Shown here: positions 16,883 to 25,870 of the stretch, one piece after another
How positions within the stretch are numbered: the stretch's first letter is position 1
Layout of the letters: each line of letters starts with the position of its first letter
From: Kordiimonadaceae bacterium UBA4441
Lineage (GTDB): Bacteria; Pseudomonadota; Alphaproteobacteria; Sphingomonadales; Emcibacteraceae
Length of the DNA: 41,798 nt
Direction: 5' to 3'
Assembly (NCBI GenBank): GCA_002390425.1
Contig: DGPL01000013.1
Span: forward strand, 1 to 41,798
Made by a program: the position numbers and the translations under genes
The notes under the pieces: generated by a model
The model's database searches: none
Told to the model about the DNA's origin: nothing
Seen by the model: only the letters and a program-made list of their open reading frames with translations

Positions 16883-18238
16883 TTATACGCTTCTGATTGT
16901 CGCTTCAACGGAAGACACAATGTCAGAAGCAACATTTTCAATCAAAGTATCATTATCACCTTCAACCATCACTCGAATTAATGGCTCCGTGCCCGATTTC
17001 CTAATCACAACACGACCATTACCATTAAGTGAATTTTCACCATCACTTATAGCTTGTATTACATGATCATCCGCAAGCGGGTCAGTTGCCTCGTTATACC
17101 GCACATTTTTGAGTAGCTGCGGATATGGTTCGAACAATTTAAATAAATTACTGGCCGGACGCCCTTTTTCAACCAAGACAGCCAAGACTTGAAGCGCAGC
17201 AACCAAGCCATCACCTGTTGTATTAAAATCGCTTAAAACGATATGACCGGATTGTTCCCCACCAACATTACAACCTAATTTTTGCATAGCTGCGACTACA
17301 TAACGATCACCAACATTGGTGCGCTCCAATTCCAATCCTAATGACTTCATATGTTTTTCAAGTCCGAGGTTTGACATCAATGTTGCGACCAACGCCCCAC
17401 CTTCAAGTTTACCTTCTTCGTGCCAATTGGTTGCGATAGTAGCCATTAATTGGTCCCCATCAATGATAAGCCCTGTTTCATCACAGATGATTAAACGATC
17501 TGCATCACCATCTAAGGCAATACCAATATCAGCACCTTCTTCAATAACTTTTATGCACATAGCTTCAGGCTTCGTGGAACCGAAATTATCATTAATATTG
17601 GTACCATTTGGTGTGGCACCAATAACAACAACTTCAGCACCAAGTTCCCATAAAACACTCGGTGCCGTTCTATATGCTGCGCCATTAGCGCAATCTAGTA
17701 CTACTTTTAAACCGTCAAGACGTAAATTTTTTGGAAAAGTATTTTTCGCAAATTCAATATAACGACCAACTGCGTTATGTAATCTTTGGGCGCGGCCTAA
17801 ATCTTCTGAAGGAACCAAATGCTTGTTATATCCATTGTCCATTCTGCGTTCGAGTTCTTCCTCAATCTCATCAGACAATTTGTTGCCATCTGGGCCAAAC
17901 AATTTAATTCCGTTATCATAAAAGGGATTATGAGAAGCAGAAAGCATTACGCCCAAATCAGCACGCAAAGACCTTGTTAACATCGCCACAGCGGGTGTCG
18001 GCATTGGTCCTAAAAGGACAACGTCCATACCCATGGAAATAAACCCTGATGTTAATGCAGGCTCAAGTAAATAACCGGAAAGACGCGTATCTTTGCCAAT
18101 AACAACACGGTGTTGATGATCTCCACGTGTGAAATAACGTCCTGCAGCCATACCCACTCTCATGGCTAACTCTGCAGTCATTTTCCCTTCATTCGCTTTT
18201 CCGCGAATACCATCAGTTCCAAAATATTTTCTGGTCAT
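16883..18238 (-). CDS. glmM: Phosphoglucosamine mutase GlmM
   Basis: GlmM converts glucosamine-6-phosphate to glucosamine-1-phosphate for UDP-GlcNAc, peptidoglycan and lipopolysaccharide synthesis. Starting at ATG 18236-18238 (MTRKYFGTDGIRG) gives 451 residues and puts the phosphorylated serine of GVMLSASHNP at S102, the same number as in E. coli. A start 45 bases upstream (18283) is possible but adds residues unlike the family. Further motifs are the metal loop ALDGDADRLIICDETG, the sugar loop GGEQSGHIV and the phosphate loop VIRKSGTEPLIRVM. It follows folP, in the conserved folP-glmM order. Confidence 0.95.
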   Translation of the reverse strand: MTRKYFGTDGIRGKANEGKMTAELAMRVGMAAGRYFTRGDHQHRVVIGKDTRLSGYLLEPALTSGFISMGMDVVLLGPMPTPAVAMLTRSLRADLGVMLSASHNPFYDNGIKLFGPDGNKLSDEIEEELERRMDNGYNKHLVPSEDLGRAQRLHNAVGRYIEFAKNTFPKNLRLDGLKVVLDCANGAAYRTAPSVLWELGAEVVVIGATPNGTNINDNFGSTKPEAMCIKVIEEGADIGIALDGDADRLIICDETGLIIDGDQLMATIATNWHEEGKLEGGALVATLMSNLGLEKHMKSLGLELERTNVGDRYVVAAMQKLGCNVGGEQSGHIVLSDFNTTGDGLVAALQVLAVLVEKGRPASNLFKLFEPYPQLLKNVRYNEATDPLADDHVIQAISDGENSLNGNGRVVIRKSGTEPLIRVMVEGDNDTLIENVASDIVSSVEATIRSV

Positions 18239-18324
18239 ATCGTTTCGTTCTTCTCGACATTTATTCAAATATATCTCATTCATAGCAAGAGTATGTTAAT
18301 AGAAGCTGAATATTAGAAAAAAAA

Positions 18325-19407
18325 TTAACTAGACTGTATATTTTGTAAGACTGTTATCGCTTGTTTGGTTTCTTTTACATCATGAACCCTGATGATATGA
18401 ACTCCGCGATTAATGCAATGCTGCGCAGCTGAAATAGATCCGTGAATTCTATTTGCAGGAATTTCTTCGTTACATATCTTACCGATGAAACTTTTTCTCG
18501 ACACTCCAATTAACAAGGGAACACCAAGTCCGTGAAATATTGAAATGTGTTTTAATATTTGTAAATTATGTTCAACCGTTTTCCCAAAACCAATACCGGG
18601 GTCAACAATTATATTTCTTCTTGAAATACCATTTTTCACACAGTGCTCTATACGTTCCTCTAAATAATCATAAATATCCAAATAAACGCATTGATAATCT
18701 GGGTTATCTTGCATTGTTTCGGGCGTTCCTTGTGAATGCATAAGAATAATTGGCACATTTTCCTCACGGACGATATTCACACTATCAACATCATATTCTA
18801 AGGCACTGACATCATTTATTATGTGAGCACCCGATTTCATTGCCATTTTCATAACTTCACTGTTTCTACTATCAATTGAAATCGGTATTTTTTTATTTTT
18901 TATATTTTTAATCACAGGAATGACGCGGCTTAATTCTTCGTCGATGGTAACGGCTTTTGCCCCCGGTTTTGTAGATTCCCCTCCAATATCAATGATATCT
19001 GCACCATCCGAAATCATCGCACTTATTTGATCCATAGCAGAACCAAATTCATTAAATTCACCACCATCCGAAAAACTGTCCGGTGTTACATTGAGGACAC
19101 CTTGAATAATAGGATTTTTAAAATCGAATTTGAGGCCATTTTTTAATTCTAATGGCTCACGAATACGTTCAATATTTTCAATTAATTTTTGAACTTCTCG
19201 TTTATCATTTTCATTTATTTTAGAAAAATAATCATCTAGCTCAGTAACAGAGATAATTTCGTGATGTACCGATTGAGAATTTCTTTTAATTATTTTCAAA
19301 TGAGAATAATAAGCTTCGCTATTTTGTAATTTGCGAAAATATTTACCAGATGCAGTTAAGCCTCTGGTTATACCCAGAGGCTCAAGATAAATTTTATGAT
19401 TGTTCAT
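18325..19407 (-). CDS. folP: Dihydropteroate synthase FolP with N-terminal extension
   Basis: FolP joins 6-hydroxymethyl-dihydropterin diphosphate to p-aminobenzoate and is the sulfonamide target. The core of about 262 residues begins at NPIIQGVLNVTPDSFSDGG, followed by DIGGESTKPGA, INDVSA, the PIILMHSQGTPETMQ loop, DPGIGFGKT and the late GVSRKSFIG and RVHDVKE motifs. Before it lies an extra region of about 98 residues starting IYLEPLGITRG, seen in other alphaproteobacterial FolP proteins but of unknown role. The ATG at 19407 is preferred over an upstream TTG (19419). It follows ftsH by about 20 bases. Confidence 0.93.
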   Translation of the reverse strand: MNNHKIYLEPLGITRGLTASGKYFRKLQNSEAYYSHLKIIKRNSQSVHHEIISVTELDDYFSKINENDKREVQKLIENIERIREPLELKNGLKFDFKNPIIQGVLNVTPDSFSDGGEFNEFGSAMDQISAMISDGADIIDIGGESTKPGAKAVTIDEELSRVIPVIKNIKNKKIPISIDSRNSEVMKMAMKSGAHIINDVSALEYDVDSVNIVREENVPIILMHSQGTPETMQDNPDYQCVYLDIYDYLEERIEHCVKNGISRRNIIVDPGIGFGKTVEHNLQILKHISIFHGLGVPLLIGVSRKSFIGKICNEEIPANRIHGSISAAQHCINRGVHIIRVHDVKETKQAITVLQNIQSS

Positions 19408-19427
19408 AATGCCAACCAACGAAATGT

Positions 19428-21347
19428 TTAACTTTCTGGCACCGGATCAGAACCAATGTTATTGCCTTTATCTTTCGGCTTCTTGGTTGTCGGGACGGAA
19501 CCAGTCGGTTTGTTTTCCGGCTTATCTTCATCATCAAAATCTTTTTGAATTTCTTTGCCCGCTAATAAATCATTAATTTCATCACCACTTAATGTTTCAT
19601 ATTCAAGCAATCCTTTGCCTAACGTATGCAAATCATCAAGGTTCTTATTCAGAATATCCGTTGCTTTCTGATATGATTCATCGACAAGTCGGCGAATTTC
19701 TTCATCAATGATTTTTGCTGTCGCAGAAGACACATTTTGCGTTTGAGATACGGAATGACCCAAGAAAACTTCTTGTTGGTTTTCACCATATTCAAGCGGC
19801 CCTAATTTATCGCTCATACCCCATTGAGTAACCATGGCACGAGCCATTTTAGTCGCATATGAAATATCAGACGATGCACCTGATGTTACCTTATCATAAC
19901 CAAAAATAATTTCCTCAGCTACACGGCCACCCATCGCAACGGCCAAATCTGCATGCATTTTTTCGCGCGATCTTGAAAGCTGATCATGCTCAGGGAGACG
20001 CATCACCATACCTAATGCGCGACCACGTGGAATAATAGTGGCTTTATGGATTGGGTCGGATGCTGTACAATGAATCGCAACGAGAGCATGACCCGCTTCA
20101 TGATAAGCAGTTAGTTTTTTCTCGTCTTCTTGCATGACCATCGAACGACGTTCCGCACCCATCATCACTTTATCTTTTGATTGTTCAAAATCGTCCATTG
20201 TAACAACGCGTTTTCCTTTGCGTGCTGCAAGTAATGCTGCTTCATTCACAAGGTTCGCAAGATCAGCGCCAGAGAACCCAGGTGTACCACGTGCTATAAC
20301 ACGTGGCTTAACGTCGGCAGCAAGTGGCACTTTTTTCATATGAACTTTAAGAATTTTTTCACGGCCCAATATATCCGGATTAGAAACGACAACCTGACGG
20401 TCAAAACGACCCGGACGCAATAAAGCCGGATCAAGAACATCAGGACGGTTTGTCGCTGCAAGTAAAATAATCCCTTCATTGGCTTCAAAACCGTCCATTT
20501 CAACAAGCAATTGGTTTAATGTTTGCTCACGTTCATCGTTACCACCACCTAGGCCAGCACCACGATGGCGACCTACGGCATCAATTTCATCAATGAAAAT
20601 GATACATGGGGCATTTTGCTTACCCTGTTCAAACATATCGCGCACACGGCTCGCACCGACACCCACAAACATTTCAACAAAGTCAGAACCAGAAATCGTA
20701 AAGAATGGCACGTTCGCTTCACCAGCAATCGCACGCGCAAGAAGTGTTTTACCAGTTCCTGGAGGTCCAACGAGTAAAGCACCTTTCGGAATGACTGCAC
20801 CAAGGCGTTGGTACTTACTAGGGTCCTTAAGAAATTCAACTATTTCTTCAAGTTCTTCTTTGGCTTCTTCGATACCCGCCACATCATCAAAGGTCACACG
20901 GCCTGACATTTCATTTAGAAGCTTGGCTTTAGATTTACCAAAACCCATTGCTTTACCGCCACCGCCTTGCATCTGACGCATAAAGAATATCCAAATACCT
21001 ATTAGAATAATAAATGGCAACCAACCGACCAAGAATGTCATAAACGCACTCGTTTCAATTGGTTTCGCGTTAATATTAACGCCTTTGGCATTCAACTTAT
21101 CAATTAAGGTCGCATCATTCGGGGCATAAGTTTGGAAAGTTTGACCATTGGCCATTTGGCCCGCAATATTATTTTCCTGTATAGTAACACTTGTAATGTT
21201 ACCCGCATCAATACCCGCTAAGAACTCAGAATAAGAGATATCTTGTCTGCCGTCGCCGCCTTCTGGCCCCTTAAAGGCACTAAACAAAGCAAGAAGTAAA
21301 ATTAAAATGATAAGCCAGAATGCGAAATTACGTTTCATATTGTCCAC
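19428..21347 (-). CDS. ftsH: ATP-dependent zinc metalloprotease FtsH
   Basis: FtsH is a membrane-anchored hexameric AAA+ protease that degrades damaged membrane proteins and regulators such as sigma-32. The 639-residue protein has transmembrane helices at about 8-25 and 102-124, Walker A GPPGTGKT at 194-201, Walker B CIIFIDEIDAVGR (about 248-260), the second region of homology around ATNRPDVLDPALLRPGRFD, and the zinc site HEAGH at 416-420. The start is GTG 21345-21347, preceded by AAAGG at eight bases; the ATG three codons later lacks such a site. The charged C-terminal tail is rich in D, E, K and P. A sigma-70-type promoter lies upstream. Confidence 0.97.
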   Translation of the reverse strand: MDNMKRNFAFWLIILILLLALFSAFKGPEGGDGRQDISYSEFLAGIDAGNITSVTIQENNIAGQMANGQTFQTYAPNDATLIDKLNAKGVNINAKPIETSAFMTFLVGWLPFIILIGIWIFFMRQMQGGGGKAMGFGKSKAKLLNEMSGRVTFDDVAGIEEAKEELEEIVEFLKDPSKYQRLGAVIPKGALLVGPPGTGKTLLARAIAGEANVPFFTISGSDFVEMFVGVGASRVRDMFEQGKQNAPCIIFIDEIDAVGRHRGAGLGGGNDEREQTLNQLLVEMDGFEANEGIILLAATNRPDVLDPALLRPGRFDRQVVVSNPDILGREKILKVHMKKVPLAADVKPRVIARGTPGFSGADLANLVNEAALLAARKGKRVVTMDDFEQSKDKVMMGAERRSMVMQEDEKKLTAYHEAGHALVAIHCTASDPIHKATIIPRGRALGMVMRLPEHDQLSRSREKMHADLAVAMGGRVAEEIIFGYDKVTSGASSDISYATKMARAMVTQWGMSDKLGPLEYGENQQEVFLGHSVSQTQNVSSATAKIIDEEIRRLVDESYQKATDILNKNLDDLHTLGKGLLEYETLSGDEINDLLAGKEIQKDFDDEDKPENKPTGSVPTTKKPKDKGNNIGSDPVPES

Positions 21348-21372
21348 GTATTAAACCTTTATTTTGTTACCT

Positions 21373-21402
21373 GATATACAATCATCAAAGTTTCATTATC
21401 AA
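21373..21402 (-). promoter_or_regulatory. Possible sigma-70-type promoter for ftsH
   Basis: On the minus strand TTGATA (21397-21402) and TATATC (21373-21378) are 18 bases apart, giving a start near 21366, about 20 bases before the GTG of ftsH. It sits in the 147-base gap after tilS. I did not find a clear sigma-32 promoter, although ftsH is heat-inducible in E. coli. Confidence 0.4.
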
Positions 21403-21494
21403 TAGATAAGAGCAAATGTGCCAGAAACAAGTTGAAAGTTTATCTTTTTTGTCATGATAGCCATTTTTCTATAAAAACAACACTTTTATAGTCT

Positions 21495-22829
21495 TTAATG
21501 CTGAAAAGAAGCTGAAAAAACACCTACTTGAATTTGGTTTTTATCAGCAAATAAAAAATTTGGGAGTATTATTTTTTCATCATTTGTTAAAATGATTGGT
21601 AAAGTCTGTAATAACTTATCTCTCAAAACATGACTTTCAAAATTTTTATAGATATCCCCTTTAACTTCTGGATGCTGTTCAAAAAGAGTTGCCTTCATTT
21701 CATTTGAAAAGGCAATTACTTTTCCAGAAGTCTCTTTCGAATTAACAATAAACCTATTATCCCATAATAGTTGTTTCTTATCCGTAATGGTTTTTTCATC
21801 ATTAATTGAAACCGCTTCTCGGACAAATATAATCTGTCCTTTTTCATTTTTATATACAATCACGCCACATAAAGTCTGCCCAGAAAAATCAACCTGTTTA
21901 AGATTTTCAAATAAAGTGAATAATTTTTGATACCTACCGGGATGTTTTGCGCCGCTTACTTTTTTTAGCAATCGACTTAACAATCTTAAGGCAATTTCTT
22001 CATGAAGATTCTGACTGAAATTTCTCGATAATTCAGCATAGCCGAGCGGATGATAATTCACTAACTCCGATTCGGCGTGATCAGTTAATTGATCAAGGAG
22101 TGATTTCACGCGTGACATCTTAGTGGCTGTCGCCGTTAATCTTTCACGGTCTAAGCCTTCTATCTGAGTATCATTTAATAATTTACGGATTTTAATTCGC
22201 GTGAATGCCTCATTTTCATTACTTGGATCAGTAACCCAAGTCTGTCCCATTTCTTCAAGAGTTTTAAGAAGTCGTTCTTTTCCAATCGATAGAAGCGGTC
22301 GATATATCTTAATGGCATCCTTCTCATAACCTTCCACAGGTAATCGAGACACCTTCTCCATCGCAGAAAGACCATCTACACCGCTACCTCTGAAAAGGCG
22401 AATAAGAAACGTTTCTGCTTGGTCATCTTTATGATGCGCGACAAAAACATGATCAATTTCCTTTGACTTACACCATTTACTGATAAGGTCATATCGAGCT
22501 TTGCGGGCTTTATCTTGAATATTTGAAGTCGGTTTTTCGCCTATCCAGCTGAGTATCTCATGATGGATATTTAACTTTTCCAACCACTTTGAAACATCTT
22601 TAGCTTCTTGTTTTGAAGCTTTCCTTAAACCATGGTCAACCGTTACTGCATGAAGTTTTACGTGATTATTAAGGCACCACTGATGAAGCAAGAGTGCAAG
22701 CGCCATGCTATCGCCACCGCCAGATACAGCCACCGCAATGTTTTTTGGCTCCCCAATCTCAAGGGGCATCATCAGATCATGAAATTCATCGCCAGAAAGA
22801 GGGAGAATATTACCCCCGTCTAACTGCAT
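21495..22829 (-). CDS. tilS: tRNA(Ile)-lysidine synthase TilS
   Basis: TilS attaches lysine to C34 of the CAU-anticodon isoleucine tRNA so that it reads AUA. The 444-residue protein has the PP-loop SGGGDS at 36-41, HAVTVDHGLR, the HHKDDQAETFLIRLFRGSG motif (about 133-151) and the substrate-recognition region with VTDPSNENEAFTRIKIRK. The C-terminal third is divergent, as usual for this family. The start ATG lies inside the end of cpoB (ten-base overlap), so translation is likely coupled. The tol-pal-cpoB-tilS-ftsH order is conserved in many alphaproteobacteria. Confidence 0.94.
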   Translation of the reverse strand: MQLDGGNILPLSGDEFHDLMMPLEIGEPKNIAVAVSGGGDSMALALLLHQWCLNNHVKLHAVTVDHGLRKASKQEAKDVSKWLEKLNIHHEILSWIGEKPTSNIQDKARKARYDLISKWCKSKEIDHVFVAHHKDDQAETFLIRLFRGSGVDGLSAMEKVSRLPVEGYEKDAIKIYRPLLSIGKERLLKTLEEMGQTWVTDPSNENEAFTRIKIRKLLNDTQIEGLDRERLTATATKMSRVKSLLDQLTDHAESELVNYHPLGYAELSRNFSQNLHEEIALRLLSRLLKKVSGAKHPGRYQKLFTLFENLKQVDFSGQTLCGVIVYKNEKGQIIFVREAVSINDEKTITDKKQLLWDNRFIVNSKETSGKVIAFSNEMKATLFEQHPEVKGDIYKNFESHVLRDKLLQTLPIILTNDEKIILPNFLFADKNQIQVGVFSASFQH

Positions 22830-23692
22830 CCTGCTTTTCTTTCTTCGGTTGGACGTAGGCGGGTGCTCTCTGTGCTATTTGGAAAACGAGCACCAAGCTC
22901 ACGAAATACTTCGCAGGCTTCGGTTTTTTCTCCCAAAAGATTAAGAGACATTCCTACTTTCAAAAGATACGCGGGTGCTTTAGAACTTTCGGGATATTTG
23001 CTCATCCCTTCAAGAAAGGTTCGTGTCGCATCAGCATAATTTCCGCGCGCATAATAAGTTTGCCCTAGCCAATATTGCGCATTACCAGAAAGTTCATCTT
23101 GAGGGTATTGTTCAAGGAATTCAAGAAAACCAATTTCTGCTTCCACATAATTAGCGTTGGATACAAGGCTATAGGCTTGATCATATTTTTGTTTTGCCGT
23201 CGATGCAACAGGAGCCGCTGTGGCTGCGGGTAGAGCTGACCCAGCACCCGTTGAAGGTAATGATGCCATTGGACGGGCACCACTTTCTAATTCTTTAAAG
23301 CGAAACTCATTGTCTTTTTCAAGGGTTTCAAGTTTTCGCGTTAAATTAGTGACCTTAAAATTAGCTTCTTCCAATTGCCCTGTCATTTGTCTAATTTGCG
23401 TTTCAAGTTCAGAAATTCGAATGTTGATTTCTGCCATCAATGCGCCTTCCGAACCAACAGGAATGTCCGCAGGAGCCGCATTATTCCCGCCGCCATTATC
23501 ACCGGACCGGAAACGCGTTCCGGGTGTAAAAACACGTCGCTGTATCGCGTTAAGTTGTTTTTCAATTGCATTTAATCTTTGGCTCGTCGATTGTGCTGAA
23601 GATCCCATAGTCGACATTATTAATAATACCAATGATAATAATAAACAGATACCAGTCATCATTATGTTATGAGAATTAAACAAACTTTTCAT
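22820..23692 (-). CDS. cpoB: Cell division coordinator CpoB (YbgF)
   Basis: CpoB is a periplasmic partner of TolA that coordinates outer-membrane constriction with septal peptidoglycan synthesis. The 290-residue protein has a signal peptide (hydrophobic 12-30, cut after SSA near 33), a trimerising coiled coil at about 84-137, an Ala/Pro linker, and tandem TPR repeats from about 167 (KYDQAYSLVSNANYVEAEIGFLEF as the first, NAQYWLGQTYYARGNYADA as the second). It is the last gene of the Tol-Pal block but is separated from pal by a strong terminator hairpin. Confidence 0.92.
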   Translation of the reverse strand: MKSLFNSHNIMMTGICLLLSLVLLIMSTMGSSAQSTSQRLNAIEKQLNAIQRRVFTPGTRFRSGDNGGGNNAAPADIPVGSEGALMAEINIRISELETQIRQMTGQLEEANFKVTNLTRKLETLEKDNEFRFKELESGARPMASLPSTGAGSALPAATAAPVASTAKQKYDQAYSLVSNANYVEAEIGFLEFLEQYPQDELSGNAQYWLGQTYYARGNYADATRTFLEGMSKYPESSKAPAYLLKVGMSLNLLGEKTEACEVFRELGARFPNSTESTRLRPTEERKAGCS

Positions 23693-23731
23693 CGTATTTT
23701 ATGCTCCAAATATTTCTTGGGATCTTTAAAA

Positions 23732-23770
23732 AAAATGCCCGTGTGACAGTGTTAGTCGCACGGGCATTTT
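23732..23770 (-). terminator. Intrinsic terminator between pal and cpoB
   Basis: Twelve perfect pairs (AAAATGCCCGTG at 23732-23743 with CACGGGCATTTT at 23759-23770) extend inward with TGAC/GTCG, including one U-G pair, around a short loop. In the minus direction further T residues follow. The A/T flanks are symmetrical, so it could also work on the other strand. It lies 16 bases past the pal stop and should end most tol-pal transcripts. Confidence 0.9.
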
Positions 23771-23786
23771 AAAATTAACTGTAAAA

Positions 23787-24302
23787 TTAATTTACGCGAG
23801 TGTATCCGCGACGGTTTCTGTCGTTGTTTGTACCAATTGGACGTTCTTTACCGTAGCTCACTGTGCGGATGCGTGAAGCACTAACACCCATAGCTACAAG
23901 ATAATTTTTAACGGCATTAGCACGACGATCACCAAGAGCAATATTGTATTCACGTGTACCGCGCTCATCACAATGCCCTTCGACTACAATACTCTTGTTG
24001 TTGCTTTTCATCCAGTTTGCTTGTGCTTGAAGAATGTTACGTGCTGACGCGTCAACATCATAACGATCAAAAGCGAAATAAACTGTTGATCCGTCCATAC
24101 CGCCCATAATCTGATCAAGTTCTTCTTGTGAACCAGGAGCTGGACCTGTTTGAACTGGCTCCATAGGAGCTGGTGCAGGTGCTGGCTGAGCTTCAACAGG
24201 AGCTTCTGTCATTGCTTCGTCATTTGTATTCGCACAAGCACTCAAAAATAGTGCTGCCCCGACCATAATTAAAAATTTTGCATAAAATTTATTTTTTAGC
24301 AT
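23787..24302 (-). CDS. pal: Peptidoglycan-associated lipoprotein Pal
   Basis: Pal anchors the outer membrane to peptidoglycan and binds TolB. The 171-residue precursor has a lipoprotein signal with lipobox LSAC and acylated C23, a Pro/Ala-rich linker (about 30-55), and an OmpA-like domain. The peptidoglycan-binding text VEGHCDERGTREYNIALGD and RRANAVKNYL followed by SYGKERP is intact, including the key Asp and Arg residues. It is separated from tolB by 190 bases and followed by a terminator. Confidence 0.96.
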   Translation of the reverse strand: MLKNKFYAKFLIMVGAALFLSACANTNDEAMTEAPVEAQPAPAPAPMEPVQTGPAPGSQEELDQIMGGMDGSTVYFAFDRYDVDASARNILQAQANWMKSNNKSIVVEGHCDERGTREYNIALGDRRANAVKNYLVAMGVSASRIRTVSYGKERPIGTNNDRNRRGYTRVN

Positions 24303-24491
24303 TTAGTGATCCTTCACATATATTTATGTATTTTCTTATTTTTCCTAAAACTTCTGTCATTTCCCCACAAGAATTGACATGCGCAATTAATCATATATTC
24401 CCACGGCCCATATAATCTATCGTGACTATAAACGTAGATTCGTTAAGAATCAAGCGAGTATAAGGGTATAAGACGATTATTTATTTCTTCT

Positions 24492-25838
24492 TTATCTTGA
24501 ATTCAACAACGGTGACCACGCAGGGTCTGATCCATCAAGAGGTGTTATAATCTGTCTTTCGTTATATCCAGTGAGGTCAATGGACCATAATTGGGTCTCA
24601 CCACCGCCACCACGGTTATCATATGGGTACTTTTTATAATACATCAAAACACGGCCATTTGGTGACCACGTTGGCCCTTCTTCGAAGTAACTTTCGGTTA
24701 AAATCCGCTCTCCGGTGCCATCGGGACGCATTACGCCTATGAAAAATTTACCCCCTAATTGCTTGGTAAAGGCAATCAAATCACCGCGCGGCGACCAAAC
24801 TGGCGTTGCATAACGTCCTTCACCAAAACTAATGCGCTTCAAATTTGCGCCATCACTATCCATGACATATATTTGCTGAGATCCCCCACGGTCCGAATTA
24901 AATACTATTTGACGTCCAAACGGTGAAAAACTTGGCGACGTGTCAATTGCCGAATGGGTCGTTAATCGTTGAATCCGCCTTGTGCTTAATTCCATCGCAA
25001 AAATATCGGAATTTCCACGTTCCGCTTTTGACATAATCACTTTTTTGCCGTCCGGCGAAAATCTTGGCGCAAAAGTCATACCGTCAAATTCACCCAACAT
25101 TTCCGATCTACCCGTATCAATGTTAAACAGATAAACGCGCGGTGTATCATTATAATAAGAAAGATACGTGATTTCCTGAGAGGACGGTGAAAAACGTGGG
25201 CTCAATATCATATATGAACCATCCGTTAAAAACTTATGATTATGACCGTCTTGGTCCATAATTGCCAAACGGCGGATACGATCAAGATAAGGACCGCTTT
25301 CTGAAATATAAACAATCCGAGTATCAAAATAACCATCTTCACCCGTTAAACGCTTATAAATTGCATCTGAGATTAAATGCGCTATTCGGCGCCAATTATT
25401 TGGCGCTGTGAAATAACGAAGACCCGTCATTTGTGAGCCTGCGAGTACATCCCACAGTCTAAACTCCACTCTTACACGGCCATCTTCTTCTAGTACGGCC
25501 GATCCTGTAACCAAGGCTTGCGCACCAATAGCGCGCCAATTGGCAAATTGTGGCGCTGTGCTTGCTGCACCAGAATTAATAAACGCGCGTTGATCAATCG
25601 GTGCAAATAAGCCTGATCTTTCGAGATCCGCTGTGACCACTTGCGCTATATTCGCGCCAATATCGCGGACCGATCCACTCGATGTCATTGCCGCTTCGCT
25701 GCCTTCAAAATTCGCAAGCGCAATAGGCATTGGCTGAACATTCCCGCGGGTAATATCAATTTCAATTACCGCATGGGCGGAAATTGTGCCTGCAATAATC
25801 CCAATGAGGGCAATTAATAAAATTTTCAAGTGTGTCAC
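24492..25838 (-). CDS. tolB: Tol-Pal system periplasmic protein TolB
   Basis: TolB is the periplasmic shuttle between TolA and Pal. The 448-residue precursor has a signal peptide (LKILLIALIGIIAGTISAHA, cut near 23), an N-terminal alpha/beta domain with FAPIDQRAFIN and the WRAIGAQALVTG segment, and a six-bladed beta-propeller. The blades repeat a SPxG/SPDGKK and I-x-x-M-D pattern (for example PSFSPFGRQIVFNSDRGG and PVWSPRGDLIAFT). Length is normal. It follows tolA by 32 bases. Confidence 0.96.
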   Translation of the reverse strand: MTHLKILLIALIGIIAGTISAHAVIEIDITRGNVQPMPIALANFEGSEAAMTSSGSVRDIGANIAQVVTADLERSGLFAPIDQRAFINSGAASTAPQFANWRAIGAQALVTGSAVLEEDGRVRVEFRLWDVLAGSQMTGLRYFTAPNNWRRIAHLISDAIYKRLTGEDGYFDTRIVYISESGPYLDRIRRLAIMDQDGHNHKFLTDGSYMILSPRFSPSSQEITYLSYYNDTPRVYLFNIDTGRSEMLGEFDGMTFAPRFSPDGKKVIMSKAERGNSDIFAMELSTRRIQRLTTHSAIDTSPSFSPFGRQIVFNSDRGGSQQIYVMDSDGANLKRISFGEGRYATPVWSPRGDLIAFTKQLGGKFFIGVMRPDGTGERILTESYFEEGPTWSPNGRVLMYYKKYPYDNRGGGGETQLWSIDLTGYNERQIITPLDGSDPAWSPLLNSR

Positions 25839-25870
25839 ACTGTTTCTCCAGTCGTTAAACTAATTATACT

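Noticed and set aside
17316..17762. 148-codon open frame opposite glmM
   Set aside because: It lies entirely within glmM on the other strand and has shadow-like composition; glmM explains the sequence.
20479..20976. 165-codon open frame opposite ftsH
   Set aside because: It is antisense to the most conserved AAA+ region, has a Ser/Pro-rich composition typical of antisense readings, and shows no ribosome binding site or family match.
23220..23672. 150-codon open frame opposite cpoB
   Set aside because: It is antisense to cpoB, has low complexity and no recognisable domain.
24400..24440. Imperfect inverted repeat upstream of pal (AATCTA/TAGATT) as an operator
   Set aside because: Only six clean pairs with a bulge in AT-rich DNA; expected by chance and not tied to a promoter I could place.
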